A DNA stretch of 5,839 bases from Alphaproteobacteria bacterium (GCA_019237175.1 JAFAHP010000584.1:1-5839), one strand, 5' to 3'; shown: positions 1 to 5,317, counted from the stretch's first letter. Program-made: numbers and translations. The notes: a model not told the origin generated them from the letters alone.

Positions 1-133
1 GGTTGGCTCCAAGAACATGGTCCGGGGCCATCAAATGGGTAAAACCCAACCCCTCGGCTGCCTGCGCGTAATCGCGCAAAACCGCGGGATCGGTGCCGAT
101 ATCGCCGACCGGCAACGAGCATCCGAGCTGCAT
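1..133 (-). CDS. LLM-class flavin/F420-dependent oxidoreductase, N-terminal fragment
   Basis: This is the first 44 codons of a gene that continues beyond the left edge. The protein begins MQLGCSLPVGDIGTDPAVL and continues through DYAQAAEGLGFTHLMAPDHV. That is the opening beta-strand, the first helix (A..AE.LGF) and the second strand with an APDHV motif, as in the TIM-barrel luciferase-like monooxygenase family. Members use reduced FMN or F420 to oxidise small organic substrates in the cytoplasm; the substrate cannot be judged from this part. The ATG is supported by the strong purine-rich ribosome binding site at 139-148 with 5-nt spacing. The gene lies downstream of an aldo/keto reductase remnant and a haloacid dehalogenase on the same strand. 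The 238-nt gap from the dehalogenase makes a shared transcript uncertain. The family call is fairly sure; the subfamily is open. Confidence 0.8.
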   Translation of the reverse strand, partial: MQLGCSLPVGDIGTDPAVLRDYAQAAEGLGFTHLMAPDHVLGAN

Positions 134-138
134 ACGAA

Positions 139-148
139 CTCCCTCTCC
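139..148 (-). promoter_or_regulatory. Ribosome binding site of the LLM oxidoreductase
   Basis: On the minus strand the sequence reads GGAGAGGGAG, followed by TTCGT and then the ATG at 133. This is a strong Shine-Dalgarno match at 5-nt spacing and it fixes the start of the partial gene. The leader just upstream (about 150-175) is AT-rich for this window, but I could not find a convincing -35/-10 pair in it. Confidence 0.7.
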
Positions 149-194
149 GTATCTTTATTTGACAAAGGATTTTGACGGCACGCCCGGTTTTCGT

Positions 195-351
195 CGAGCG
201 ATTCGCGCGTAACGCTTGCAGCGCGTCGCATAACACGCGGATGGGGCGGCGCTGTTCCTCGTTGGGCAGGCGGCCAAGTACCGAGGCCGATGACCGGGAT
301 TTCTTCTCCGGTCGACGGGATCGGGCGCGACAGCATCGACGTGGCGGGCAT
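195..351 (-). pseudogene. Aldo/keto reductase remnant (internal deletion)
   Basis: From an ATG at 351 the minus strand encodes MPATSML and then SRPIPSTGEEIPVIGLGTW, the classic N-terminal strand of an aldo/keto reductase (NADPH-dependent carbonyl reductase, normally about 280-330 residues). Upstream of this ATG the frame stays open back to a stop at 399 and reads RRQTRLLTAAKAAA, which resembles the end of a Tat signal peptide, although it overlaps the dehalogenase C-terminus. Right after GTW (position 274) the similarity ends and no barrel, catalytic Tyr or cofactor region follows. Shifted by one base from 272, the other frame reads RLPNEEQRRPIRVLCDALQ, which resembles the C-terminal tail of Tat-type aldo/keto reductases. 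The simplest reading is that an internal deletion of most of the gene joined the two ends out of frame. The N-terminal identification is firm. The C-terminal match, and therefore the right boundary, are inferred. Confidence 0.6.
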
Positions 352-371
352 CGCCGCCGCTTTGGCCGCTG

Positions 372-1085
372 TCAGCAGCCGAGTTTGGCGGCGAGGTCAA
401 TAAAGCTGTCGGCAACCACGTCGAAATCGTGCTCGGCCCGAATGTCGCGGGTCTTGTTCGGGCCATGCTCCTGTGGTCGGCTGACAAAAGCGGTATGAAA
501 ACCGCGCCCGCGCGCGGCCAATAGATCACCGTTATGCGCCGCGACCATCATGCATTGCACGGGCTTCAGGTCGAGAAATTGGGCGGTGCGGTCGTAGGCT
601 TCGGGTTGCGGCTTGTAGGCCCGTGCCACTTCCGCACCAAGGATCGCGTCCCATGGCAGTCCGCCATATTTTGCCATGTTGACCATCAACGAGACGTTGC
701 CGTTCGACAGCGTCGCGAGAACGTATTTGCGCTTGAGCCGGGTCAGACCCTCGACGGTGTCCGGCCACGGATCGAGCCGGTGCCAAGCGCGGTTCAGATG
801 GTCGATCTCGGCCTCGCTAAGCCCGGATATTCCGAATTCCGGCAACAGTTCGAGCAGGTTCTCGCGATGCAGATCGTCGAGCCGCGTCCACGGGCGTTCG
901 CCGTTGCGCACCTTGGCCATCGCCGGCTGATAGCGGGCCCGCCAGCGGTCGGCAAAATCATGCCAGTCTTTGTCGTAGCCCTTGGGCCCGAGAATGGCCT
1001 TGGCCTCGCGGGCGATGCTGTCGCGCCAATTCACAACCGTGCCGAACACGTCAAAGGTCAGCGCCTTAACATCGGAAATCGCCAT
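372..1085 (-). CDS. Haloacid dehalogenase, type II (L-2-haloacid dehalogenase family)
   Basis: The product is a 237-residue HAD-superfamily hydrolase. In characterised members of this family the enzyme removes halide from L-2-haloacids to give D-2-hydroxyacids in the cytoplasm. Visible motifs are motif I FDVFGTVVNW with the nucleophile Asp12 and Thr16; WRARY with Arg49 at the place of the substrate-carboxylate arginine; LATLSNGN with Ser127 and Asn128; YKPQPEAY with Lys158 and Tyr164; and VAAHNGDLLAAR with Asn185 and Asp187. The last motif is the AHN.DL form seen in one branch of the family instead of SSNxxD. An ATG at 1157 is in frame, but its 24 extra residues are unlike the family. The ATG at 1085 has AAGGGGG about 6 nt upstream and starts right before the motif I strand, so I chose it. 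The gene is divergent from the toxin-antitoxin operon. Its stop lies 20 nt before the aldo/keto reductase remnant. The real substrate is unknown; another phosphatase-like or dehalogenase activity is possible. Confidence 0.88.
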   Translation of the reverse strand: MAISDVKALTFDVFGTVVNWRDSIAREAKAILGPKGYDKDWHDFADRWRARYQPAMAKVRNGERPWTRLDDLHRENLLELLPEFGISGLSEAEIDHLNRAWHRLDPWPDTVEGLTRLKRKYVLATLSNGNVSLMVNMAKYGGLPWDAILGAEVARAYKPQPEAYDRTAQFLDLKPVQCMMVAAHNGDLLAARGRGFHTAFVSRPQEHGPNKTRDIRAEHDFDVVADSFIDLAAKLGC

Positions 1086-1182
1086 GAATGGCCCCCTTGT
1101 CGCCGAGTTGCACGTCACCGGTTGCGCCATCAGGCGCAGCGCAGCGGCGCTCGTCAACCACTCAATCTCGTTCCGCGATGGA

Positions 1183-1210
1183 TTGCGCGCCTGTTGTCCA
1201 ATCGTATATA
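1183..1210 (+). promoter_or_regulatory. Putative promoter of the toxin-antitoxin operon
   Basis: TTGCGC at 1183-1188 (four of six to the -35 consensus) and TATATA at 1205-1210 (a good -10) are separated by 16 nt. Transcription would begin near 1217, inside the inverted repeat at 1213-1230, leaving a leader of about 20 nt. The A/T-rich island at 1204-1225 stands out in this GC-rich region. Confidence 0.5.
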
Positions 1211-1212
1211 GA

Positions 1213-1230
1213 TGACCAAATTAATGGTCA
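1213..1230 (+). promoter_or_regulatory. Inverted repeat, likely autoregulatory operator of the antitoxin
   Basis: TGACCA at 1213-1218 and TGGTCA at 1225-1230 are perfect 6-bp inverted arms around the spacer AATTAA. The repeat ends 7 nt before the antitoxin ATG and covers the predicted transcription start. Phd/YefM antitoxins, alone or with their toxin, bind short palindromes in their own promoter. This site is in the right place for that. The binding itself is inference. Confidence 0.6.
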
Positions 1231-1237
1231 GTTTGTG

Positions 1238-1480
1238 ATGAGAAGAGTAAATTTGGCGGAAGCCAAGGCGCATCTCAGCGAGCTGGTCGCGGCCGCTGCT
1301 GCCGGCGAACCCATTTGCATCCTACGACGAGGCAAGCCTGCAGCACGGCTTGTCGCGGCCCGGGATACCCGGCGGCGCATCGAGGCCGCGCGGCTACGTG
1401 CAATCACGATGACGATGCCGTTGCAACCAGAGCCGGCGGCCGAGTTTGTGCGACGAATGCGCGACGACGAACGTTACTGA
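1238..1480 (+). CDS. Phd/YefM-family antitoxin
   Basis: This 80-residue protein is the antitoxin of a type II toxin-antitoxin pair. Residues 1-45 (MRRVNLAEAKAHLSELVAA, then GEPICILRRGKPAARLV) match the Phd/YefM fold, in which the N-terminal half dimerises and binds operator DNA. The C-terminal part, about residues 46-80 (RRRIEAARL to FVRRMRDDERY), is the variable tail that wraps around and inhibits the toxin. The terminal RDDERY is common in members partnered with PIN toxins. The start is ATG 1238; GTG 1235 is also in frame. No strong Shine-Dalgarno is visible, and a longer frame back to 1088 would run through the operator and has no family similarity. The stop TGA (1478-1480) overlaps the toxin ATG by one base. 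Regulation is probably by autorepression at the repeat 1213-1230. Confidence 0.88.
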   Translation: MRRVNLAEAKAHLSELVAAAAAGEPICILRRGKPAARLVAARDTRRRIEAARLRAITMTMPLQPEPAAEFVRRMRDDERY

Positions 1481-1902
1481 TGCTTTATCTTGATACCTCG
1501 CTGCTTGTCGCCGCGCTTACCAATGAAACGAGAACCCCGGTGGTTCAGCAATGGCTGGAGGAGCAGGACCCCGGGGAACTGGCGGCGAGCGACTGGGTTG
1601 TGACAGAGTTTTCCTCGGCCTTGTCGATCAAGCTTCGAAGCGGCCAGATTGGGCCTGCTCACCGCGCCGATGCGCTTGCGCTGTTCACCAGCCTCTGTCG
1701 CGACAGCCTCAACGTCGTGTCGGTTTCGCGGTCGGATTTTCTTCTGGCAGCCCGGTTCGCGGACCAGCATCAACTGGATTTGCGCGCGGGAGATGCCCTG
1801 CACGTGGCGATCTGCGCAGCGCGGGGTGCAGCACTCTGTACGCTCGACCGGCGGCTAAGCGATGCTGGGTCGGCGGTCGGTGTCAAGACAACGCTACTCT
1901 GA
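1480..1902 (+). CDS. PIN-domain toxin ribonuclease, VapC type
   Basis: This 140-residue protein is the whole length of a VapC-type PIN toxin, a Mg-dependent endoribonuclease that in studied members cuts tRNA or rRNA and stops translation until the antitoxin binds it. The acidic residues of the active site are in place: Asp5 in MLYLDTSLLV, Glu43 in WVVTEFSSAL, Asp105 in RAGDALHVA and Asp123 in CTLDRRL. All are intact, so the toxin should be active. The start ATG at 1480 overlaps the antitoxin stop as TGATG, with no good ribosome binding site of its own, which suggests translational coupling. An upstream frame opening at 1315 is antisensical to the family and lies inside the antitoxin gene in another frame. 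The 112 nt after the stop show no clear terminator. The RNA target cannot be predicted. Confidence 0.9.
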   Translation: MLYLDTSLLVAALTNETRTPVVQQWLEEQDPGELAASDWVVTEFSSALSIKLRSGQIGPAHRADALALFTSLCRDSLNVVSVSRSDFLLAARFADQHQLDLRAGDALHVAICAARGAALCTLDRRLSDAGSAVGVKTTLL

Positions 1903-2014
1903 GCTCCGCAGCACGGGGCAGGCCGGGTGGATCGCATCAGCAGGGTAGGCAGATTACCGGCGCCGCTGCTTTAGATTGCAGCTTCTCGCGCTCAAGCAAA
2001 GAGGATCGCTCTCG

Positions 2015-2392
2015 ATGACGCCGAACAAGCCCCATCTCGAATTTCACCGGATCGACATGCAAAGGGGCTGGGAGACCCCGCCCGGCTATCCTGCCGGGAT
2101 CGAGCAGAAAATTCTCGCTGGCGCGCTCGACGAGGAGCGCAGAGGCGGCAGCCGCACCCGGCTCCTGCGGATTGCTCCAGGGGCGTTCACGACCGCCCCG
2201 TTTGTTCATGACTATTGGGAAGAGGTCTATCTGGTATCTGGCGACCTGACCGTCGGCAACGACGCACAAGGCCGCGGCGGCGAGAACTTCCCGGCCGGCA
2301 CCTATGCCTGCCGCCCGCCGGGCGCCGTGCACGGTCCATTCAAGTCGGAGGGTGGGTGTCTGTTGTACGAGATCCATTACTACGCCGATTGA
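2015..2392 (+). CDS. Small single-domain cupin protein
   Basis: This 125-residue protein carries one cupin barrel. Cupin motif 1 is the diverged VHDYWEEVYLVSG (residues 64-76) with His65, Glu69/Glu70 and Gly76. Motif 2 is FPAGTYACRPPGAVHG (92-107) with PPG and His106. His65, a glutamate and His106 would be the metal ligands; the first motif has one histidine where many cupins have HxH. Proteins like this include ChrR-type anti-sigma sensor domains and small dioxygenase- or isomerase-like enzymes, and nothing here decides between them. No signal peptide or helix-turn-helix domain is seen. I chose ATG 2015 because AAGAGGA at 1999-2005 lies 9 nt upstream; an ATG at 1976 would add 13 residues without similarity. 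A hairpin with a U-rich tail at 2403-2430 ends the unit, so it is probably transcribed alone or after the toxin gene. Confidence 0.82.
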   Translation: MTPNKPHLEFHRIDMQRGWETPPGYPAGIEQKILAGALDEERRGGSRTRLLRIAPGAFTTAPFVHDYWEEVYLVSGDLTVGNDAQGRGGENFPAGTYACRPPGAVHGPFKSEGGCLLYEIHYYAD

Positions 2393-2402
2393 GTGCCCGC
2401 GT

Positions 2403-2430
2403 CACCCGAGCCCGAGGTTTGGGTGTTTAT
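2403..2430 (+). terminator. Putative intrinsic terminator after the cupin gene
   Basis: The RNA can form a 10-bp stem, 2403-2412 (CACCCGAGCC) with 2416-2425 (GGTTTGGGTG), closing a CGA loop. Eight pairs are Watson-Crick and two are G-U. TTTAT follows immediately. The structure begins 10 nt after the cupin stop codon. The U-tract is short, so termination may be partial and the radical SAM gene might receive read-through. Confidence 0.5.
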
Positions 2431-2500
2431 CAATCACCGATCTGGCGGCGATTGCCGGAATACGCGATAGTCGGCGCGACCGGCAGCAAGTAGGGTCATG

Positions 2501-2505
2501 GGAGG
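2501..2505 (+). promoter_or_regulatory. Shine-Dalgarno abutting the start of the radical SAM gene
   Basis: GGAGG at 2501-2505 is a perfect Shine-Dalgarno core, but the first in-frame ATG (2506) follows with no spacer. An in-frame TAG at 2491 excludes an upstream start. GTG at 2509 (3-nt spacing) or CTG at 2512 (6-nt spacing) would be better placed for the ribosome. The true start may therefore be one or two codons later than the ATG. Confidence 0.5.
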
Positions 2506-4293
2506 ATGGTGCTGATCCCGGCAACGCGCGTCGACCGGCCCGTATTTCATCTCGTTCTGATCAAACCGACGCATTACGGCGACGACGGCTATCCAATTCG
2601 CTGGTTCAGGGCAGCCATCCCTTCGAATACGCTGGCTTGTCTGAATTCGCTCGCCGAGGATGCCCGGCAGCGTCAGGTGCTCGGTCCCGGGATCGAGATC
2701 CGCCTTCATACCTTTGACGAGACCAACCGGCGCGTTGATCCGCGGCGCATCATCAGGGCAATTCGCAGGGCGGGCGGGCGCGCCTTGGTTGGCATGGTCG
2801 GAGTTCAGTCGAACCAGTTCCCGCGCGCCATGGATCTCGCCCGGCCGTTTCGCGCCGCGGGCCTGCCGGTGTGCATCGGCGGCTTTCATGTATCGGGCTG
2901 CATCGCGATGTTGCCCGCGGCGCCGCCCGAGATGGTCGAAGCCCGGGCGCTCGGCATTTCGTTCTTTGCCGGAGAGGCGGAAGGCGGTCGTCTCGACGCG
3001 GTCCTGCGCGACGCTTGGAATGGCGCGCTGCAGCCGATCTACAACTACATGAACGACCTGCCGACAATCGAAGCCGAGCCGTTGCCGATCCTTCCGCGGC
3101 GCCACATCCGCCGCATTGCGCACTCGTTTTCAAGCTTCGATCTCGGACGCGGTTGCCCCTATCAGTGCTCGTTCTGCACGATCATCAATGTCCAGGGTCG
3201 CAAGAGCCGCTTTCGCACGCCGGACGATCTCGAACGGGCGATTCGGGCAAATTACGCGCAAGGCATCCGCCGATTTTTCATCACCGACGACAATTTCGCG
3301 CGTAACCGAAATTGGGAGGCGCTGTTCGACCGCATGATCCGGCTGCGGCGGCAGGACGGGATCAGGCTCAACCTGATGATCCAGGTCGACACCCTCTGCC
3401 ACCGCATCCCGAATTTTATCGAAAAGGCGGCACAGGCCGGCGTGCGCCGGGTTTTCATCGGTCTCGAAAACATCAACCCTGACAATTTGATCGGTGCCAA
3501 GAAACATCAGAACAAAATCACCGACTACCGTGTGATGCTGCAGAAATGGCGTGAGCACGGCATGATTACCTATGCCGGATATATCACCGGTTTTCCGTCC
3601 GACACCAAGCAATCGATTTTGCGCGATATCGAGATCATCAAGCGTGAGCTGCCGCTTGATTTGTTGGAGTTGTTTTACCTGACACCGTTGCCGGGCTCCG
3701 AGGACCACCTGAATCTATGGCGAGACCACACCTGGATGGACCCGGACCTGAACAAATACGACCTCTCGCACCGGGTGACGCACCATCCGCGCATGGCGGA
3801 TCGCGAGTGGGAGGAAACCTACCGCGCCGCCTGGGAGAGTTTTTACAGCTACGACCATATCCGCACGATCCTGCGCCGCGCCGCCGCCAACCCCAACGGT
3901 CGACCGCGGACGATCGTGATCGCGCTGGTGTGGTTCAAGCTCGCGGTTTTGTTCGAAGGGGTTCATCCGCTCGAAAGCGGAGCCTTTCGCCGCAGGGCGC
4001 GGCGCGAGCGACGCCCGGAACTGCCGCGCGAAAGTCGGTTGTCGTTCTATCCGCGCCGGGCGGCGGAAATTGCCGGTAAGGCACGCGACTACTGGCGGGT
4101 TTGGCGCCGCATGCAAGCCATTCTGAAGGAGGTGCTGAACGCACCCGACCGCGCCACATATACCGACCTGTCGATCCAACCGCCCGCCGACGACGAATTC
4201 GACCGGCTCGATCTCTATCAGCTGACAAGCGGCGGGACGGCGGCTTTGGCGCGCAAGCGCCGCGACGACCGCCTACGCGCCAAGGTCGGCTGA
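2506..4293 (+). CDS. B12-binding-type radical SAM protein
   Basis: The protein has 595 residues. Residues 15-180 form a Rossmann-like domain of the cobalamin-binding type (LVLIKPTHYGDDGYPIRW, VGMVGVQSNQFPRAMDLARP, PVCIGGFHVSGC). No DxHxxG motif is seen, so any cobalamin would bind without the usual histidine ligand. The radical SAM core spans about 205-410, with CPYQCSFC supplying Cys217, Cys221 and Cys224 for the [4Fe-4S] cluster. It continues with FFITDDNFARNRNW, IQVDTLCHR, RVFIGLENINPDNL and ITYAGYITGFPSDT, and LTPLPGSEDH closes it. Residues 450-595 are a basic extension with a hydrophobic stretch TIVIALVWFKLAVLFEG (469-485) and an Arg-rich part. Such enzymes use 5'-deoxyadenosyl radicals for methylations or rearrangements of unreactive carbons. 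I recognise the family pattern but know no assigned function. ATG 2506 is used here although its ribosome binding site abuts it. It is convergent with fzlA and probably a single-gene unit. Confidence 0.88.
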   Translation: MVLIPATRVDRPVFHLVLIKPTHYGDDGYPIRWFRAAIPSNTLACLNSLAEDARQRQVLGPGIEIRLHTFDETNRRVDPRRIIRAIRRAGGRALVGMVGVQSNQFPRAMDLARPFRAAGLPVCIGGFHVSGCIAMLPAAPPEMVEARALGISFFAGEAEGGRLDAVLRDAWNGALQPIYNYMNDLPTIEAEPLPILPRRHIRRIAHSFSSFDLGRGCPYQCSFCTIINVQGRKSRFRTPDDLERAIRANYAQGIRRFFITDDNFARNRNWEALFDRMIRLRRQDGIRLNLMIQVDTLCHRIPNFIEKAAQAGVRRVFIGLENINPDNLIGAKKHQNKITDYRVMLQKWREHGMITYAGYITGFPSDTKQSILRDIEIIKRELPLDLLELFYLTPLPGSEDHLNLWRDHTWMDPDLNKYDLSHRVTHHPRMADREWEETYRAAWESFYSYDHIRTILRRAAANPNGRPRTIVIALVWFKLAVLFEGVHPLESGAFRRRARRERRPELPRESRLSFYPRRAAEIAGKARDYWRVWRRMQAILKEVLNAPDRATYTDLSIQPPADDEFDRLDLYQLTSGGTAALARKRRDDRLRAKVG

Positions 4294-4335
4294 TCCGCGG
4301 TATCAGCCAAAGAGATGGTTCTCACTCCCTTTTTT
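4288..4335 (+). terminator. Weak candidate terminator of the radical SAM gene
   Basis: GGCTGAT (4288-4294, containing the stop codon) pairs with ATCAGCC (4302-4308) around a 7-nt loop. A run of six T lies at 4330-4335, but 21 nt after the stem, which is too far for a classical intrinsic terminator. A very short GAGA/TCTC stem (4312-4315, 4320-4323) lies between them. Termination in this gap is likely, but its mechanism is uncertain. Confidence 0.25.
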
Positions 4336-4340
4336 CGTCA

Positions 4341-4371
4341 CCCCCGCGGAAGGGGGCCCCAGGGCCGCGGG
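4341..4371. repeat. Degenerate GC-rich inverted repeat in the convergent gap
   Basis: CCCGCGG (4343-4349) and CCGCGGG (4365-4371) are inverted arms, and CCCCC (4341-4345) and GGGGG (4352-4356) allow an alternative fold. Together with the preceding CGTCA the segment resembles an eroded version of the CGTCA-CCCGC type palindromes common between alphaproteobacterial genes. It sits 15 nt before the intact palindrome at 4387-4422. Confidence 0.35.
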
Positions 4372-4386
4372 CGCTGTGTCGGGCAG

Positions 4387-4422
4387 CTCTCGTCATGCCC
4401 GCTTTCGCGGGCATGACGAGAG
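4387..4422. repeat. Perfect 16-bp palindrome, REP-like dispersed element
   Basis: The left arm (4387-4402) CTCTCGTCATGCCCGC and right arm (4407-4422) GCGGGCATGACGAGAG are exact reverse complements around a TTTC loop. The core CGTCATGCCCGC..GCGGGCATGACG is the kind of short palindrome found many times in intergenic regions of many alphaproteobacterial genomes; when read as protein it gives the familiar MPAFAGM. Here it lies between convergent genes (radical SAM on plus, fzlA on minus), where it could act as a bidirectional transcription block or stabilise the 3' ends. No T-tract follows on either strand. Its dispersed nature is recalled knowledge; only one full copy is in this window. Confidence 0.75.
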
Positions 4423-4439
4423 TAAGGGAAAGTATCATC

Positions 4440-4461
4440 CGGCAGAATTGGGCCTCTGCCG
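4440..4461 (-). terminator. Hairpin just after fzlA, possible 3'-end structure
   Basis: CGGCAGA (4440-4446) and TCTGCCG (4455-4461) form a 7-bp stem with an 8-nt loop, 3 nt after the fzlA stop on the minus strand. The bases that follow on that strand (GATGATACTTTCCC) hold no proper U-tract, so a Rho-independent terminator is doubtful. RNA-end stabilisation, together with the palindrome just beyond, is as likely. Confidence 0.3.
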
Positions 4462-4464
4462 TTC

Positions 4465-5133
4465 TCAAAAGTCGAGATCGGCATAATGCGGCGGCGGCGG
4501 GACGCCGGGGACGTGGTCGGCGAGGTTTGGCCGAAAACTCGGCCGCGACTTGATCCGCGCATACCATTCCTTGGCCAGCTCGTGGTCGTCCCACGGCACG
4601 TCGCCTAAATAATCCAGGCTCGACAGCTGCGCCGCCGCGGTGATATCGGCGATCGAGAAATGATCGCCGGCAAGCCAGCGCCGCCGCTCGACGAGATAAC
4701 CGATATATTCGAGATGATGCGGCAGATTGGCGTGGCCGGCGCGAATCGCCTGCGAGTTCGGCTGCCCGAGCCCAAGATAGCGTTTCATCATTTTTTCGCC
4801 GAGCAGATTCTCGGTGACCTCGAGGTTCATCTTGACGTCGAACCAGGCGGACAGCCGCCGCACCTCGGCACGGTCGACCGGGTTGATACCGATCAGCAGC
4901 TTTTCGCGATAGACCTCGTCGAGGTACTCGACGATTGCCGTAGAATCGGCAAGAACCGTGCCGTCGGGCTCGATCAGCACGGGTACTTCACCAGCGGGGT
5001 TGAGTGCCAGGAATTCCGGCCGCCGTTCCCAGGCTCGTTCGGCTTTGAGCGTGAAATCGAGGTTTTTCTCTCGCAGGACGATGCGCACCTTGCGGGCCGC
5101 TGGAGAGAGCAAGGTGTGGTAAAGGACGCGCAT
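4465..5133 (-). CDS. fzlA: FzlA-like GST-fold cell division protein
   Basis: This 222-residue protein has the glutathione S-transferase fold. The thioredoxin-like part (1-78) includes YHTLLSPAARKVRIVLREK, LNPAGEVPVL with the cis-proline at 51, and LADSTAIVEYLDE. The helical part (85-205) contains WFDVKMNLEVTENLLGEKMMKR, RWLAGDHFSIADITAAAQLS, DYLGDVPW and KSRPSFRPNLADHVPG. The tail PPPPHYADLDF is what separates FzlA from ordinary GSTs. In Caulobacter, FzlA binds FtsZ filaments and promotes activation of the FtsW/FtsI septal peptidoglycan synthases; its C-terminus carries residues needed for that, and it does not act as a glutathione transferase. The start at ATG 5133 fits the first beta-strand. 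There is no Shine-Dalgarno, and a promoter at 5140-5169 would start the RNA at the ATG. If the FzlA assignment were wrong, it would be a generic GST of unknown substrate. Confidence 0.83.
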   Translation of the reverse strand: MRVLYHTLLSPAARKVRIVLREKNLDFTLKAERAWERRPEFLALNPAGEVPVLIEPDGTVLADSTAIVEYLDEVYREKLLIGINPVDRAEVRRLSAWFDVKMNLEVTENLLGEKMMKRYLGLGQPNSQAIRAGHANLPHHLEYIGYLVERRRWLAGDHFSIADITAAAQLSSLDYLGDVPWDDHELAKEWYARIKSRPSFRPNLADHVPGVPPPPHYADLDF

Positions 5134-5139
5134 GCGGCG

Positions 5140-5169
5140 ATTGTAACGATCCGCCCCACCCCTTCACAA
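5140..5169 (-). promoter_or_regulatory. Putative fzlA promoter giving a leaderless transcript
   Basis: On the minus strand TTGTGA (5169-5164, four of six to -35) and TACAAT (5145-5140, five of six to -10) are spaced 18 nt apart. The expected start is about 7 nt after the -10 box, which is the A of the fzlA ATG at 5133. The 6 nt between hold no ribosome binding site. This is inferred from consensus matches only. Confidence 0.45.
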
Positions 5170-5192
5170 CCACCCGCGGCAGGGTCGCGGTG

Positions 5193-5215
5193 GACGCGGC
5201 GATCCGGGCCGCGTC
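5193..5215. other. GC-rich hairpin between the methyltransferase and fzlA
   Basis: GACGCGGC (5193-5200) and GCCGCGTC (5208-5215) are a perfect 8-bp inverted repeat with a 7-nt loop, about 100 nt after the methyltransferase stop and about 25 nt before the proposed fzlA promoter. It could be the end of the methyltransferase transcript, but no U-tract follows. A smaller GGCAAT/ATTGCC repeat lies at 5224-5238. The rest of the 184-nt gap holds nothing I recognise. Confidence 0.35.
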
Positions 5216-5317
5216 TGCGCATTGGCAATGGGATTGCCCCCGAAGGGCGCACCAGGGCCGGCCATCCGAAGTTTGCAATGATGCCGCCTTCTGATCCCGC
5301 GAAATTCACGTAGAGCA

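Noticed and set aside
1123..1138. TGCGCC/GGCGCA hairpin in the dehalogenase leader
   Set aside because: A 6-bp stem with a 4-nt loop is expected by chance in such GC-rich DNA, and nothing around it indicates a riboswitch or attenuator.
1086..1157. Upstream ATG (1157) for the dehalogenase
   Set aside because: It adds 24 residues without family similarity, whereas ATG 1085 has a Shine-Dalgarno and begins right at the first strand.
534..1211. A 225-codon plus-strand open frame opposite the dehalogenase
   Set aside because: It is the complement of a gene with clear family motifs, has no similarity I can see, and arises easily in GC-rich coding sequence.
3130..3708. A 192-codon minus-strand open frame, and another at 2434-3123, opposite the radical SAM gene
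   Set aside because: Both mirror strongly conserved radical SAM motifs, and their products look like no family.
4101..4553. Plus-strand open frame whose product contains MPAFAGM
   Set aside because: That peptide is only the translation of the dispersed palindrome at 4387-4422; the rest lies in other frames of real genes.
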